Program-made: the position numbers and the translations under genes
From: Streptomyces sp. SN-593
Lineage (GTDB): Bacteria; Actinomycetota; Actinomycetes; Streptomycetales; Streptomycetaceae
NCBI RefSeq assembly: GCF_016756395.1
Contig: NZ_AP018365.1
Location: forward strand, 496,001-560,000
Direction: 5' to 3'
Length of the DNA stretch: 64,000 nucleotides
Shown here: positions 39,515 through 46,948 of the stretch, piece by piece
How positions within the stretch are numbered: position 1 is the first letter of the stretch
How the letters are laid out: the number at the start of each line of letters is the position of its first letter
Notes under the pieces: model-generated
Told to the model about the DNA's origin: nothing
Seen by the model: only the letters and a program-made list of their open reading frames with translations
The model's database searches: none

Positions 39515-40824
39515 ACGTCACCTCCCAGTCCGTTGACGATCTCCAGGGCCACCTGGGCCGCCAGCCGGTCGGAGTAGGAGCCGAGGTCGAGCCTGCTGAT
39601 CTTCTCGGCCCGGTGGATGCGGTAGACCACCGTGTTGGGGTGGGTGTGCAGCAGGTCGGCCGCGCGGCGCAGGCTGCCGTTCTGCCGGAAGTAGGCGGTG
39701 AGCGTGGCGCAGTAGTCGGTGCCGTTGTCCCGGTCGTGGTCGATGAGTTCCCCCAGCACGTCACGGGCGAAGCCGCCCAGCTCACCGGGATCGCGCACCT
39801 GGGCCAGCAGGCGGTGCACTCCGAGTTCGGAGAACACGGTCACCCCGGACAGCCCCGGCATCACGCTGCCGATGTCGACGGCGCGGCGCGCCTCAGTGTA
39901 CGACGTGCTGATCCGCCCCGCGCCGGTGTGCGGGTCCCCCAGACCGGCGAGCAGCCGGACCTCGGGGAAGCGCGCGGCGACCGCGTCGCGGCAGATCCCG
40001 GCCAGCGCGGTGAGCCGGCGGGCCAGGCCCTCGTCGTCGTCGCCCGGTACGAGGGCGACCACCTCGGCGTCGCGGTTGACCACCGTGGCGGCCGGCCAGC
40101 GCGTGGCGATCATGTGCTCGACCAGGTCGACGGCGGCGGTGGTCGCCGTGGTGGCGGGGGCGGGGGTCGTGGCGGTGGCGGGGGTCGCGGGGGCGCCGGC
40201 GGGCGCGCGCACCGCGGCGACCAGCACCCGGTGCCGCTGGTCGGGTTCGATGCCCAGGTGGCGCGCCCACCCCTCGACGTCGGCGCTCTCGGTGCGGTCG
40301 CCCACGAGCACCAGCCCGTCGAACAGTTCGCGGCGGGCCCGCCCGGCGGCGATCGCCACGACCCGGCGGCGGCCCAGGACGACCGCGCAGACCATGGCCG
40401 CGTGTTCGGTCACCATGATCCGGGCGTCCTCGCCGGTCTCGTCGGCGTCGTGGCCGGCCGTCACCAGGTGGGCCACCGCGTCGTCGCCCACGAGGATGGG
40501 GGCCACCACGAGCGACACCGCCGACGCGCCCGCGGCCGGCAGCGACAGGGCGCGGCGCATGCGGGAGGCGGCGGCGACGAGTTGCGCGACGGCGTCGGGG
40601 TCGCTGTCCAGCACTCCCGCGAGGCGCTGCGCGCCGGCCCGGCCGGCGGCCGCGGCGAGCACCGCCAGTGAGTCGTCGACGACCGCGGCCCACACGCCGA
40701 CCCGGCCGGCGACCACGGCGACGATCTGTTCGAGGTCGCAGTCGGTGGCCGCCAGGCCGGAGAGTTCGCCGCACAGCGCCATCACGTGGCGCAGGTCGGC
40801 GAACTCGTTCGCTGCGGCGGTCAT
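39511..40824 (-). CDS. PucR/CdaR-family transcriptional regulator
   Basis: 437 residues. N-terminal sensor part to about 230 (NEFADLRHVMALCGELSGLA, VVAGRVGVWAAVVDD), a low-complexity Ala/Thr/Pro linker (GAPATPATATTPAPATTATTAAVDL, about 220-245), a GGDEF-like middle domain and a C-terminal helix-turn-helix typical of PucR: LTAYFRQNGSLRRAADLLHTHPNTVVYRIHRAEKIS. The domain order is that of CdaR/PucR regulators, which sense small organic acids or purine-related ligands. ATG 40824 is chosen since the region upstream is Pro/Arg-rich. It is divergent from the LigM-like gene with a 378-bp gap and coupled to the MTHFR-like gene, so it probably senses a substrate of the pathway. Confidence 0.85.
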   Translation of the reverse strand: MTAAANEFADLRHVMALCGELSGLAATDCDLEQIVAVVAGRVGVWAAVVDDSLAVLAAAAGRAGAQRLAGVLDSDPDAVAQLVAAASRMRRALSLPAAGASAVSLVVAPILVGDDAVAHLVTAGHDADETGEDARIMVTEHAAMVCAVVLGRRRVVAIAAGRARRELFDGLVLVGDRTESADVEGWARHLGIEPDQRHRVLVAAVRAPAGAPATPATATTPAPATTATTAAVDLVEHMIATRWPAATVVNRDAEVVALVPGDDDEGLARRLTALAGICRDAVAARFPEVRLLAGLGDPHTGAGRISTSYTEARRAVDIGSVMPGLSGVTVFSELGVHRLLAQVRDPGELGGFARDVLGELIDHDRDNGTDYCATLTAYFRQNGSLRRAADLLHTHPNTVVYRIHRAEKISRLDLGSYSDRLAAQVALEIVNGLGGDV

Positions 40825-41202
40825 CGGGTGCGGGGGTCCCGGCGCGGGTTCCGGTCCCGGGGCGCGGGCGGAGGCGGGGGTGCTGCCACGTCGAAGCCTC
40901 CTCGATCCGCGTGCCGCCCGGCCGTCCTGGGCGCCGGGGCCAGCGACGCTACCACGGCCCCCGCGGGCCGTGGCCTGGTGCGACGCGGGCGGTGCGCGGC
41001 CGGTGTACGGGGCGGGGTGCGGCCGCCGGGGGTCCGCGGGGCGGCACTGTGCCCGACCACAAAGAGCGGGCGCCCGGCTTTGGGTTCGGGGCCCGTGTGT
41101 GGACCGGTGCCGCGGTGCGACCGTGTTTCCGGCGCCGCAACGGCGGCCCCCTCCGGGCCTTTTCCGGCCCCTCCCCTCCCCCTCCCCGACGGAAGGCACG
41201 AC
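40825..41202. promoter_or_regulatory. Divergent regulatory gap with an imperfect dyad
   Basis: No gene is seen in this 378-bp gap between the regulator and the O-demethylase genes. CAAAG at 41060-41064 and CTTTG at 41078-41082 flank the palindrome CGGGCGCCCG (41067-41076), giving one imperfect 23-bp dyad. It could be an operator for the PucR/CdaR-type regulator. No good -35/-10 pair was found. Confidence 0.35.
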
Positions 41203-42588
41203 GTGGACAAGGCGATACCCGAGAGTCTCCAGGCAGCGATCGACCGCGTGGGGAACGCCGTCGACCTGATCCGCGACCAGCCCATCAGGGCGTTCTCGCA
41301 CGGCCTGGGCTTCGTGCCGCGCGAGTTCACCAACTGGCGGGAGGAGGCGCTGGCGTGGCACACCTCCTGCGCGCTGATGGACCAGTCCCACCACATGACC
41401 GACCTGTTCATCGAGGGCCCGGACACCGTGCGGCTGCTCGAACACCTCGGGGTGAACAGCTTCGCCGGGTTCGGCAACGACAAGGCCAAGCAGTTCGTGG
41501 CCGTGAACGGCGACGGCCACTACATCGGTGACGCCGTGCTCTTCGGCCTCGGCGACACCTCCGTGGACCTGGTCGGCCGGCGGACCGTCATCGACTGGGT
41601 GGAGTTCAACGCGCGCAGCGGCGACTGGGACGTGACCCTCGACCGCGACCCGCAGTCCGTCCAGCGCGGCGGCCGCCCGCCCAGGCTCTACCGGTTCGAG
41701 GTCCAGGGCCCGTCGGCCGGCCCGCTGGTGGAGAAGCTGACCGGGCAGCCGATCCCCGACGTCCGGTTCTTCGGCATGGCCACCCTGTCCATCGCCGGCC
41801 ACCGCGCCCGCGCGGTGCGGCACGGCATGGCCGGGCAGGTCGGGTTCGAGCTCTTCGGGCCGTGGGAGGAGGGCGCCGAGGTCTACGACGCGATCCTGCG
41901 GGCCGGTGAGGAGTTCGGCATCAAGCGGGTCGGCTCGGTGGCCTACTCCACCGCCAACCTGGAGTCCGGCTGGATTCCCGGGCCGCTGCCGGCGATCTTC
42001 ACCGGCGACGACCTCGCCGCGTACCGGGCGTGGCTGCCGGCCACGAGCGCGGGGTCGCTGGGCGGCAGCATGGCCTCGAAGGACATCACCGACTACTACG
42101 TCACGCCGTACGACCTCGGCTACGGCCGACTGGTGAAGTTCGACCACGACTTCGTCGGCCGCGACGCGCTGCGGGCCCGCGCCGAGCTGCCGCACCGGCA
42201 CAAGGTGACGCTGGTCTGGCACCCCGACGACGCGGCCCGGCTGTTCTCGTCGCTGTGGACGCCCGGCCCCACGTACAAGTACTTCGACATCCCCAAGGCG
42301 CGGTACGGCCAGTTCCAGATGGACGCGGTGCTGGCCGGCGACCGGCAGGCGGGCATCTCGATGGACTGCGGCTACGTGGTGCGCGACCAGGCGGTGGTGT
42401 CGCTGGCCGTGGTGGACGAGGAGTTCGCGCGGCCGGGCACGGAGGTCCGGGTGCTGTGGGGCGAGAGCCCCTGCTCGGCCAAGCCGACGGTGGAGCCGCA
42501 CGACCAGGTGGAGGTCCGCGCCACCGTGGAGTCCGCGCCCCTGGACCGGTTCGCGCGCACGAAGTACCGCGCCGCCGCACAGGCGTGA
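41203..42588 (+). CDS. ligM: LigM-like tetrahydrofolate-dependent O-demethylase (GcvT fold)
   Basis: 461 residues, close to the length of Sphingobium LigM. LigM moves the methyl of an aromatic methyl ether (vanillate or 3-O-methylgallate) to THF, giving 5-methyl-THF. Strong resemblance across the protein: FSHGLGFVPREFTNWREEALAWHTSCALMDQSHHMTDLFI, NDKAKQFVAVNGDGHYIGDAVLFGLGD, ARAVRHGMAGQVGFELFGPWEE, VGSVAYSTANLESGWIPGPLPAIFTG, DYYVTPYDLGYGRLVKFDHDFVGRDAL. Tyr248 sits in the VGSxAY segment, where LigM has its proposed catalytic tyrosine. GTG 41203 has GGAAGG upstream. It leads a cluster whose other enzymes oxidise the methyl group. The substrate is not certain: other members act on dimethylsulfoniopropionate or unknown ethers. 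Confidence 0.8.
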   Translation: MDKAIPESLQAAIDRVGNAVDLIRDQPIRAFSHGLGFVPREFTNWREEALAWHTSCALMDQSHHMTDLFIEGPDTVRLLEHLGVNSFAGFGNDKAKQFVAVNGDGHYIGDAVLFGLGDTSVDLVGRRTVIDWVEFNARSGDWDVTLDRDPQSVQRGGRPPRLYRFEVQGPSAGPLVEKLTGQPIPDVRFFGMATLSIAGHRARAVRHGMAGQVGFELFGPWEEGAEVYDAILRAGEEFGIKRVGSVAYSTANLESGWIPGPLPAIFTGDDLAAYRAWLPATSAGSLGGSMASKDITDYYVTPYDLGYGRLVKFDHDFVGRDALRARAELPHRHKVTLVWHPDDAARLFSSLWTPGPTYKYFDIPKARYGQFQMDAVLAGDRQAGISMDCGYVVRDQAVVSLAVVDEEFARPGTEVRVLWGESPCSAKPTVEPHDQVEVRATVESAPLDRFARTKYRAAAQA

Positions 42589-42638
42589 CCCGGTCCCCGG
42601 CCGGCCCCAGGCCGCCCGCCACTTTCACGAGGAGCATC

Positions 42639-43526
42639 ATGCGTCTTGGCAGTTCGCCGGCCGCGGCGGTGGGCACACCGCGGGCGGCCGCATCGCTGCT
42701 GGAGGACTTCTCCCTGGAGATGACCGGCAAGGACGTCGCCGGCCTGGAGGAGGCGGCCGCCGGCATCCCCCGGGGGACCCGGATCCACGTCACCTTCCTC
42801 GGCAGCGAGGACCTGGCGACGCGGGTGGCCGCGGCGCGGGCGGTCCGGCGGCTGGGGTTCGTGCCCGTGCCGCACCTGTCCGCGCGGCGGCTGCCCTCGC
42901 GGGGCGCGTTCGAGGAGTACCTCGGCGCCCTGCGCGCGGAGGGCGCGTGCGAGGACGTCCTGCTGGTCGGCGGCGACCCGGCCGTGCCCGAGGGCCCCTA
43001 CCCCGACGCCCTGTCGCTCGTCGGCTCCGGGCTGCTGCCGCGGTACGGGGTCCGGCACGCCGCCGTCACGGGCTATCCCGAGGGCCATCCCGCCATCCCC
43101 GACCACGTGCTGTGGTCGGCGCTCACGGCGAAGTCCGACGCGCTGGCCGCGCAGGGGCTGGCCGGCGGTGTCGTCACGCAGTTCGGCTTCGACGCCGAGG
43201 CCGTGCTCGGCTGGATCGAGGAGGCCCGCGACCGCGGTGTCGCCCTTCCCGTCCGCGTCGGGGTGCCCGGCCCGGCCGGGGTGCGGCGCCTGCTGGCGTA
43301 CGCGGCGCGCTTCGGCGTCGGCACCAGCACGTCGATCGCCCGGAAGTACGGCCTGTCGATCACCCACCTGATGGGCACCGCCGGACCCGACCGGTTCCTG
43401 CGCGCCCTCGCCGCGGGCCTGCGGCCGGAGCGGCACGGCGAGGTGAAGGTGCACTTCTACACCTTCGGCGGGCTGGGGGCGACCGCCGAGTGGGTCGCCG
43501 GCTTCAGGACGGAGGCGGGCGCGTGA
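42639..43526 (+). CDS. Methylenetetrahydrofolate reductase-like enzyme
   Basis: 295 residues of the MTHFR fold. SLLEDFSLEMTGKDVAGLEEAAAGIPRGTRIHVTFLGSEDLATRV, GACEDVLLVGGDP, VTGYPEGHPAIP and AGGVVTQFGFDAEAVLGWIEEARDRG are the family's folate and flavin-binding stretches. ATG 42639 has GAGGAG upstream, 50 bases after the O-demethylase stop. Its stop overlaps the next gene (GTGA). It would oxidise 5-methyl-THF, the product of the demethylase, to 5,10-methylene-THF. Also related to MTHFR enzymes found beside dimethylglycine or sarcosine catabolic genes, an alternative context. Confidence 0.82.
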   Translation: MRLGSSPAAAVGTPRAAASLLEDFSLEMTGKDVAGLEEAAAGIPRGTRIHVTFLGSEDLATRVAAARAVRRLGFVPVPHLSARRLPSRGAFEEYLGALRAEGACEDVLLVGGDPAVPEGPYPDALSLVGSGLLPRYGVRHAAVTGYPEGHPAIPDHVLWSALTAKSDALAAQGLAGGVVTQFGFDAEAVLGWIEEARDRGVALPVRVGVPGPAGVRRLLAYAARFGVGTSTSIARKYGLSITHLMGTAGPDRFLRALAAGLRPERHGEVKVHFYTFGGLGATAEWVAGFRTEAGA

Positions 43527-44491
43527 CCGCGGTACGGGGCGGGGCGACGGCAGAACGGGCGACGGCAGAACGGGCGGCCTCCGCCCCCACCCCGCGGGGT
43601 GTGCCGGACCGCCGGGCCGGGGCGGCGCCCGGCGCCCCGGCGCACCCCGCCGTCCTGATCGTCAAGGGCGCCGACGCCACCGGCATCGTGGCCGCCGTCA
43701 CCTCGCTGCTCAGCGGGCGAGGCGCCAACATCGTGGCGCTCGACCAGTACGCCGACGACCCGCGGCAGGGCACGTTCTTCCAGCGCGCCGTGTTCACCAT
43801 GGCCGACCTGCGGGCCGCGCTGCCCGGCATCAGGTCCGCGCTGGACGGCCTGGCCCGCACCTACACCCTCGACTACACGCTGCGGGACATGTCGGTGCCC
43901 AAACGGGTCGCGGTCTTCGCCTCCAAGTCCGACCACTGCCTGCTCGACCTGCTCTGGCGCCACCGCCAGGGACAACTCCCCGTCACCCTCGCCATGGTCG
44001 TCTCCAACCACCCCGACGTCGCCGACGAGGTCCGCTCCTTCGGCATCCCCTTCTTCCACGTCCCCTCCGCCGGACCCGACAAGACCGCCGCCGAAACCGA
44101 ACACCTCCGCCTCCTCAAGGACAACGTCGACTTCGTCGTCCTCGCCCGCTACATGCAGATCCTCTCCGCCGACCTCATCACCCGCCTCGACGTCCCCATC
44201 ATCAACATCCACCACTCCTTCCTCCCCGCCTTCATCGGCGCCGGCCCCTACGCCAAAGCCAAGGAACGCGGCGTCAAACTCATCGGCGCCACCGCCCACT
44301 ACGTCACCGAAGACCTCGACGAAGGCCCCATCATCGAACAGGACGTCGTCCGCGTCACCCACGCCGACACCACCGCCGACCTCGCCCGCCGCGGCGCCGA
44401 CGTCGAACGCGCCGTCCTCTCCCGCGCCGTCCTCTGGCACGCCGAGGACCGCGTCATCCGCAACGGCAACCACACCATCGTCTTCACCTGA
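43523..44491 (+). CDS. purU: Formyltetrahydrofolate deformylase
   Basis: 322 residues. N-terminal ACT domain (AVLIVKGADATGIVAAVTSLLSGRGANIVALDQYADDPRQGTFFQRAVF) and C-terminal formyltransferase-like domain. Catalytic residues: Asn228, His230 (NIHHSFLPAFIGAGPY) and Asp266 (EDLDEGPIIEQD). It hydrolyses 10-formyl-THF to formate and THF, which regenerates the acceptor for the demethylase. A 30-residue Arg/Ala-rich extension precedes the ACT domain. GTG 43523 overlaps the MTHFR stop. Codon choice changes sharply near 43975: downstream every Val is GTC and every Leu is CTC, and GAA is favoured for Glu, unlike the first half. Confidence 0.9.
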   Translation: MTAVRGGATAERATAERAASAPTPRGVPDRRAGAAPGAPAHPAVLIVKGADATGIVAAVTSLLSGRGANIVALDQYADDPRQGTFFQRAVFTMADLRAALPGIRSALDGLARTYTLDYTLRDMSVPKRVAVFASKSDHCLLDLLWRHRQGQLPVTLAMVVSNHPDVADEVRSFGIPFFHVPSAGPDKTAAETEHLRLLKDNVDFVVLARYMQILSADLITRLDVPIINIHHSFLPAFIGAGPYAKAKERGVKLIGATAHYVTEDLDEGPIIEQDVVRVTHADTTADLARRGADVERAVLSRAVLWHAEDRVIRNGNHTIVFT

Positions 44492-44640
44492 CACCCCCAC
44501 CAACCACCACCCCTACCCCCGACCACCGCACCCGCGCCTCCGTGTCCGGCACCGCCGGCGCACCCCGGCGGCCGGCCGCCCTCCCCGCACCACGCCCTAC
44601 GCCCGGGCCCGACGCCCGCCGGCAGAAAGCGGGTTCGCCC

Positions 44641-45504
44641 ATGACCATCACCATCGACGGCACCAGGACCGCCCGCGCCGTCCGGGCCAGGGTCGCGGCG
44701 GAGGTCGCGCGACTGACCGCCGCCGGCACCGTGCCGGGCCTGGCCACGATCCTCGTCGGCGACGATCCGGCCAGTGCCGTCTACGTCGCCGCCCAGCGCC
44801 GGGCCGTGCGCGAGGCCGGCATGCGCGACCTGCACCGGCACCTGCCGGCGGACACCCCGCAGCGGCAGGTCGCCGCGGTCGTCGACGGTTTCGCGGCCGA
44901 TCCGGCCGCCTCCGGCATCCTGCTCCAACTCCCGCTGCCGCCCCACCTCTCGGCGGCCGACCTGATCGACCGCATCCCGGTCGCCAAGGACGTCGACGGC
45001 CTCACCACCGGCAGCGCCGGCCTCCTCGCCCGCGGGGCGCGCGGGCTGCGGCCCTGCACCCCGATCGGGATCGTGAAGCTGCTCGACGCGGAGGGCGTCG
45101 CGATCAGGGGCGCGCACGTCGCGGTCGTGGGCTGGGGCGGGCTGGTCGGCCGCCCGCTGGCCCAGCTTCTGCTGCACCGCGGCGCCACCGTCACCGTCGC
45201 CCACGAGCACACCGCCGACCTCGGCGCCGTCACCCGGCCCGCCGACGTCGTGGTGGCCGCCACCGGGGTGCGCGGCCTCATCGGCCCCGAGCACGTCAAA
45301 CCCGGCGCCACCGTCGTCGACGTCGGCATCCACCGCACCCCCGAGGGCCTGCGGGGCGACGCCCGCACCGACGAACTCGGCGGCGTCGCCGGACGGATCA
45401 CCCCCGTGCCCGGCGGCGTCGGCCCGATGACCACCGCCATGCTCCTGGCCAACACCCTGCGCGCCGCCGAGCGGAACCCGCGACCCGACGCCGTGCCCGC
45501 CTGA
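44641..45504 (+). CDS. folD: Divergent FolD paralogue: methylenetetrahydrofolate dehydrogenase with altered cyclohydrolase residue
   Basis: 287 residues of the FolD family, which normally carries NADP-dependent 5,10-methylene-THF dehydrogenase and methenyl-THF cyclohydrolase activity. Matches: ILLQLPLPPHLS, AKDVDGLT, LRPCTPIGIVKLL, VVGWGGLVGRPLA, DVGIHRT, ITPVPGGVGPMTTAMLLANTL. Two key places differ from the usual form. The conserved YVxxKxxA segment is YVAAQRRA, so the lysine of the cyclohydrolase site (Lys54 in E. coli, Lys56 in human) is Gln52. The dinucleotide loop VxGRSxxVGxP reads VVGWGGLVGRP, without the Arg-Ser pair. Gene is 149 bases after purU on the same strand. It may oxidise methylene-THF only. 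Confidence 0.85.
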   Translation: MTITIDGTRTARAVRARVAAEVARLTAAGTVPGLATILVGDDPASAVYVAAQRRAVREAGMRDLHRHLPADTPQRQVAAVVDGFAADPAASGILLQLPLPPHLSAADLIDRIPVAKDVDGLTTGSAGLLARGARGLRPCTPIGIVKLLDAEGVAIRGAHVAVVGWGGLVGRPLAQLLLHRGATVTVAHEHTADLGAVTRPADVVVAATGVRGLIGPEHVKPGATVVDVGIHRTPEGLRGDARTDELGGVAGRITPVPGGVGPMTTAMLLANTLRAAERNPRPDAVPA

Positions 45505-45694
45505 CCGGCGAGGCCCCCCGATCGACCGCCGGCAGCACGGCACCCGGCGGGCACGACCACCGCGGGACACGGCGCCGGCGGGCACCGCGGAGGCGTGCCG
45601 CGACGTGCCCGCGGACCGCGGCGGCCCGCGTGCCGCCCGCGCCCTCCCCGGACGCGTCCCCATCCACCCGCACGGCACGGTGACAGGAGTTCCC

Positions 45695-46792
45695 ATGAGA
45701 CAGCACACCTCGTCCGCCCCCCACGGCCCGCGTCTCCCCGGCACCGCCGGCCGCCGCGCGCGCTCAGCGGTGCCGCACCCGTACGGACGCAGCCGCGCGG
45801 TCGCCGTGCTCGCCGCGACCGCGCTGGGCGCGGCGCTGCTGACCGCGTGCGGCGCCGGCGACCCCGGGTCGGACGGCACCGTCACGGTGGGCGTCGGCAG
45901 CAACATCTTCGAGCTGCCCATCCGGCTCGCCGACGCGAACGGCTACTTCGCCCGGCAGGGCCTGAAGGTCAAGTTCGTGACGCTGAACGCCTCGACCGGC
46001 ATCTCGGCGCTCCAGTCGGGCTCGGTGCAGTTCCTCAACGACAGCCCCACCGACTTCGTGTCCGCCGTCGCGAAGAACGTCCCGGTGACCGCGATCGCCG
46101 CCGACGGCGTCGGCAACCCGCTGGGGCTGATCGTGAGCACCGACTTCGCGAAGCGGCACGGCCTGACCGCCGCCACCCCGGCCGCCCAGGTCGCCAAGGC
46201 GCTGGCCGGCTCCACTGGCGGCGCCAGTTCCAACAACACCAAGGCCGAGACCGGCCTGTTCCTCACGTCGTACGGCGTCGCCAAGGACGCGGTGAAGTGG
46301 GTCTCGCTGCCGACCCCGGCCGCCGACAAGGCCGCGCTCAAGAGCCACCAGATCGACTGGTTCACCACCTCCGAACCGGCCCCGCTGCAGATCCAGCAGG
46401 AGGGCGACGGGGTGGTCGTGGCGGACGCCACCAAGGTGCCGGCCTGGTCGAACGCCCGCACCGGGTACAGCGAGGTGGTGGTGGCGCGCAAGAGCTACCT
46501 GAGCCAGCACGCGGGCACCGCACGGAAGTTCGCGACCGCGGTGCAGCAGGCGACCGCGTACATGAACGCCCACCTCGACTCGCCGACCGTGCGGGCCGTG
46601 GCGCGCAAGGCGCTGCCCGGGGTGCCCGCGGATGTCCTGGAGTCCAGCCTGCGACTGGTCGACTGGCCGGCCAGGGGCTCGATGTCCGCCGAGGGCTGGA
46701 AGACCGCCCTGGCGTTCATCAACTCCCTCGACGCGCTGCCGCAGACGGCGGAGGTCACCGCCGACGACTGGACGGACGCCTACCTCCCCTGA
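45695..46792 (+). CDS. Orphan NMT1/SsuA-type substrate-binding lipoprotein
   Basis: 365 residues. Lipobox LLTACGAG (Cys52) after an unusually long basic N-region. Then GVGSNIFELPIRLADANGYFARQGLKVKFVTLNASTGISALQSGSVQFLNDSPTDFVSAVAK, as in NMT1/SsuA-like proteins that bind sulfonates, nitrate, thiamine precursors or aromatic acids. ACAGGAG precedes ATG 45695. No permease or ATPase gene is nearby, so it needs partners elsewhere or serves as a sensor. Its position after folD suggests uptake of the methoxylated or methylated substrate, an inference. Confidence 0.85.
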   Translation: MRQHTSSAPHGPRLPGTAGRRARSAVPHPYGRSRAVAVLAATALGAALLTACGAGDPGSDGTVTVGVGSNIFELPIRLADANGYFARQGLKVKFVTLNASTGISALQSGSVQFLNDSPTDFVSAVAKNVPVTAIAADGVGNPLGLIVSTDFAKRHGLTAATPAAQVAKALAGSTGGASSNNTKAETGLFLTSYGVAKDAVKWVSLPTPAADKAALKSHQIDWFTTSEPAPLQIQQEGDGVVVADATKVPAWSNARTGYSEVVVARKSYLSQHAGTARKFATAVQQATAYMNAHLDSPTVRAVARKALPGVPADVLESSLRLVDWPARGSMSAEGWKTALAFINSLDALPQTAEVTADDWTDAYLP

Positions 46793-46838
46793 CCGCCCCC
46801 TCGGTCCGCGTCCCGGTCCCACCGGGGCGCAGCCCCGC

Positions 46839-46874
46839 GCCCGGCCGCCGTACCTCCCGTCACGGCGGCCGGGC
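46839..46874. terminator. Bidirectional hairpin between convergent genes
   Basis: 12-bp perfect stem (GCCCGGCCGCCG at 46839-46850 with 46863-46874) and 12-base loop between the lipoprotein gene and the MFS gene. No U-tract. Confidence 0.65.
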
Positions 46875-46948
46875 CGCGGGGCCTCACCTGGCCGCGCCGG
46901 TCCGCGAGGGCCCGCGCCGGCCGGCGCCCGTGTCGGCGCCGGACGGCC

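Noticed and set aside
41203..42588. Glycine-cleavage T protein
   Set aside because: No gcvH or gcvP genes nearby; length and motifs (HHMTDLFI, LESGWIPGPLPAIFTG) fit the LigM type instead.
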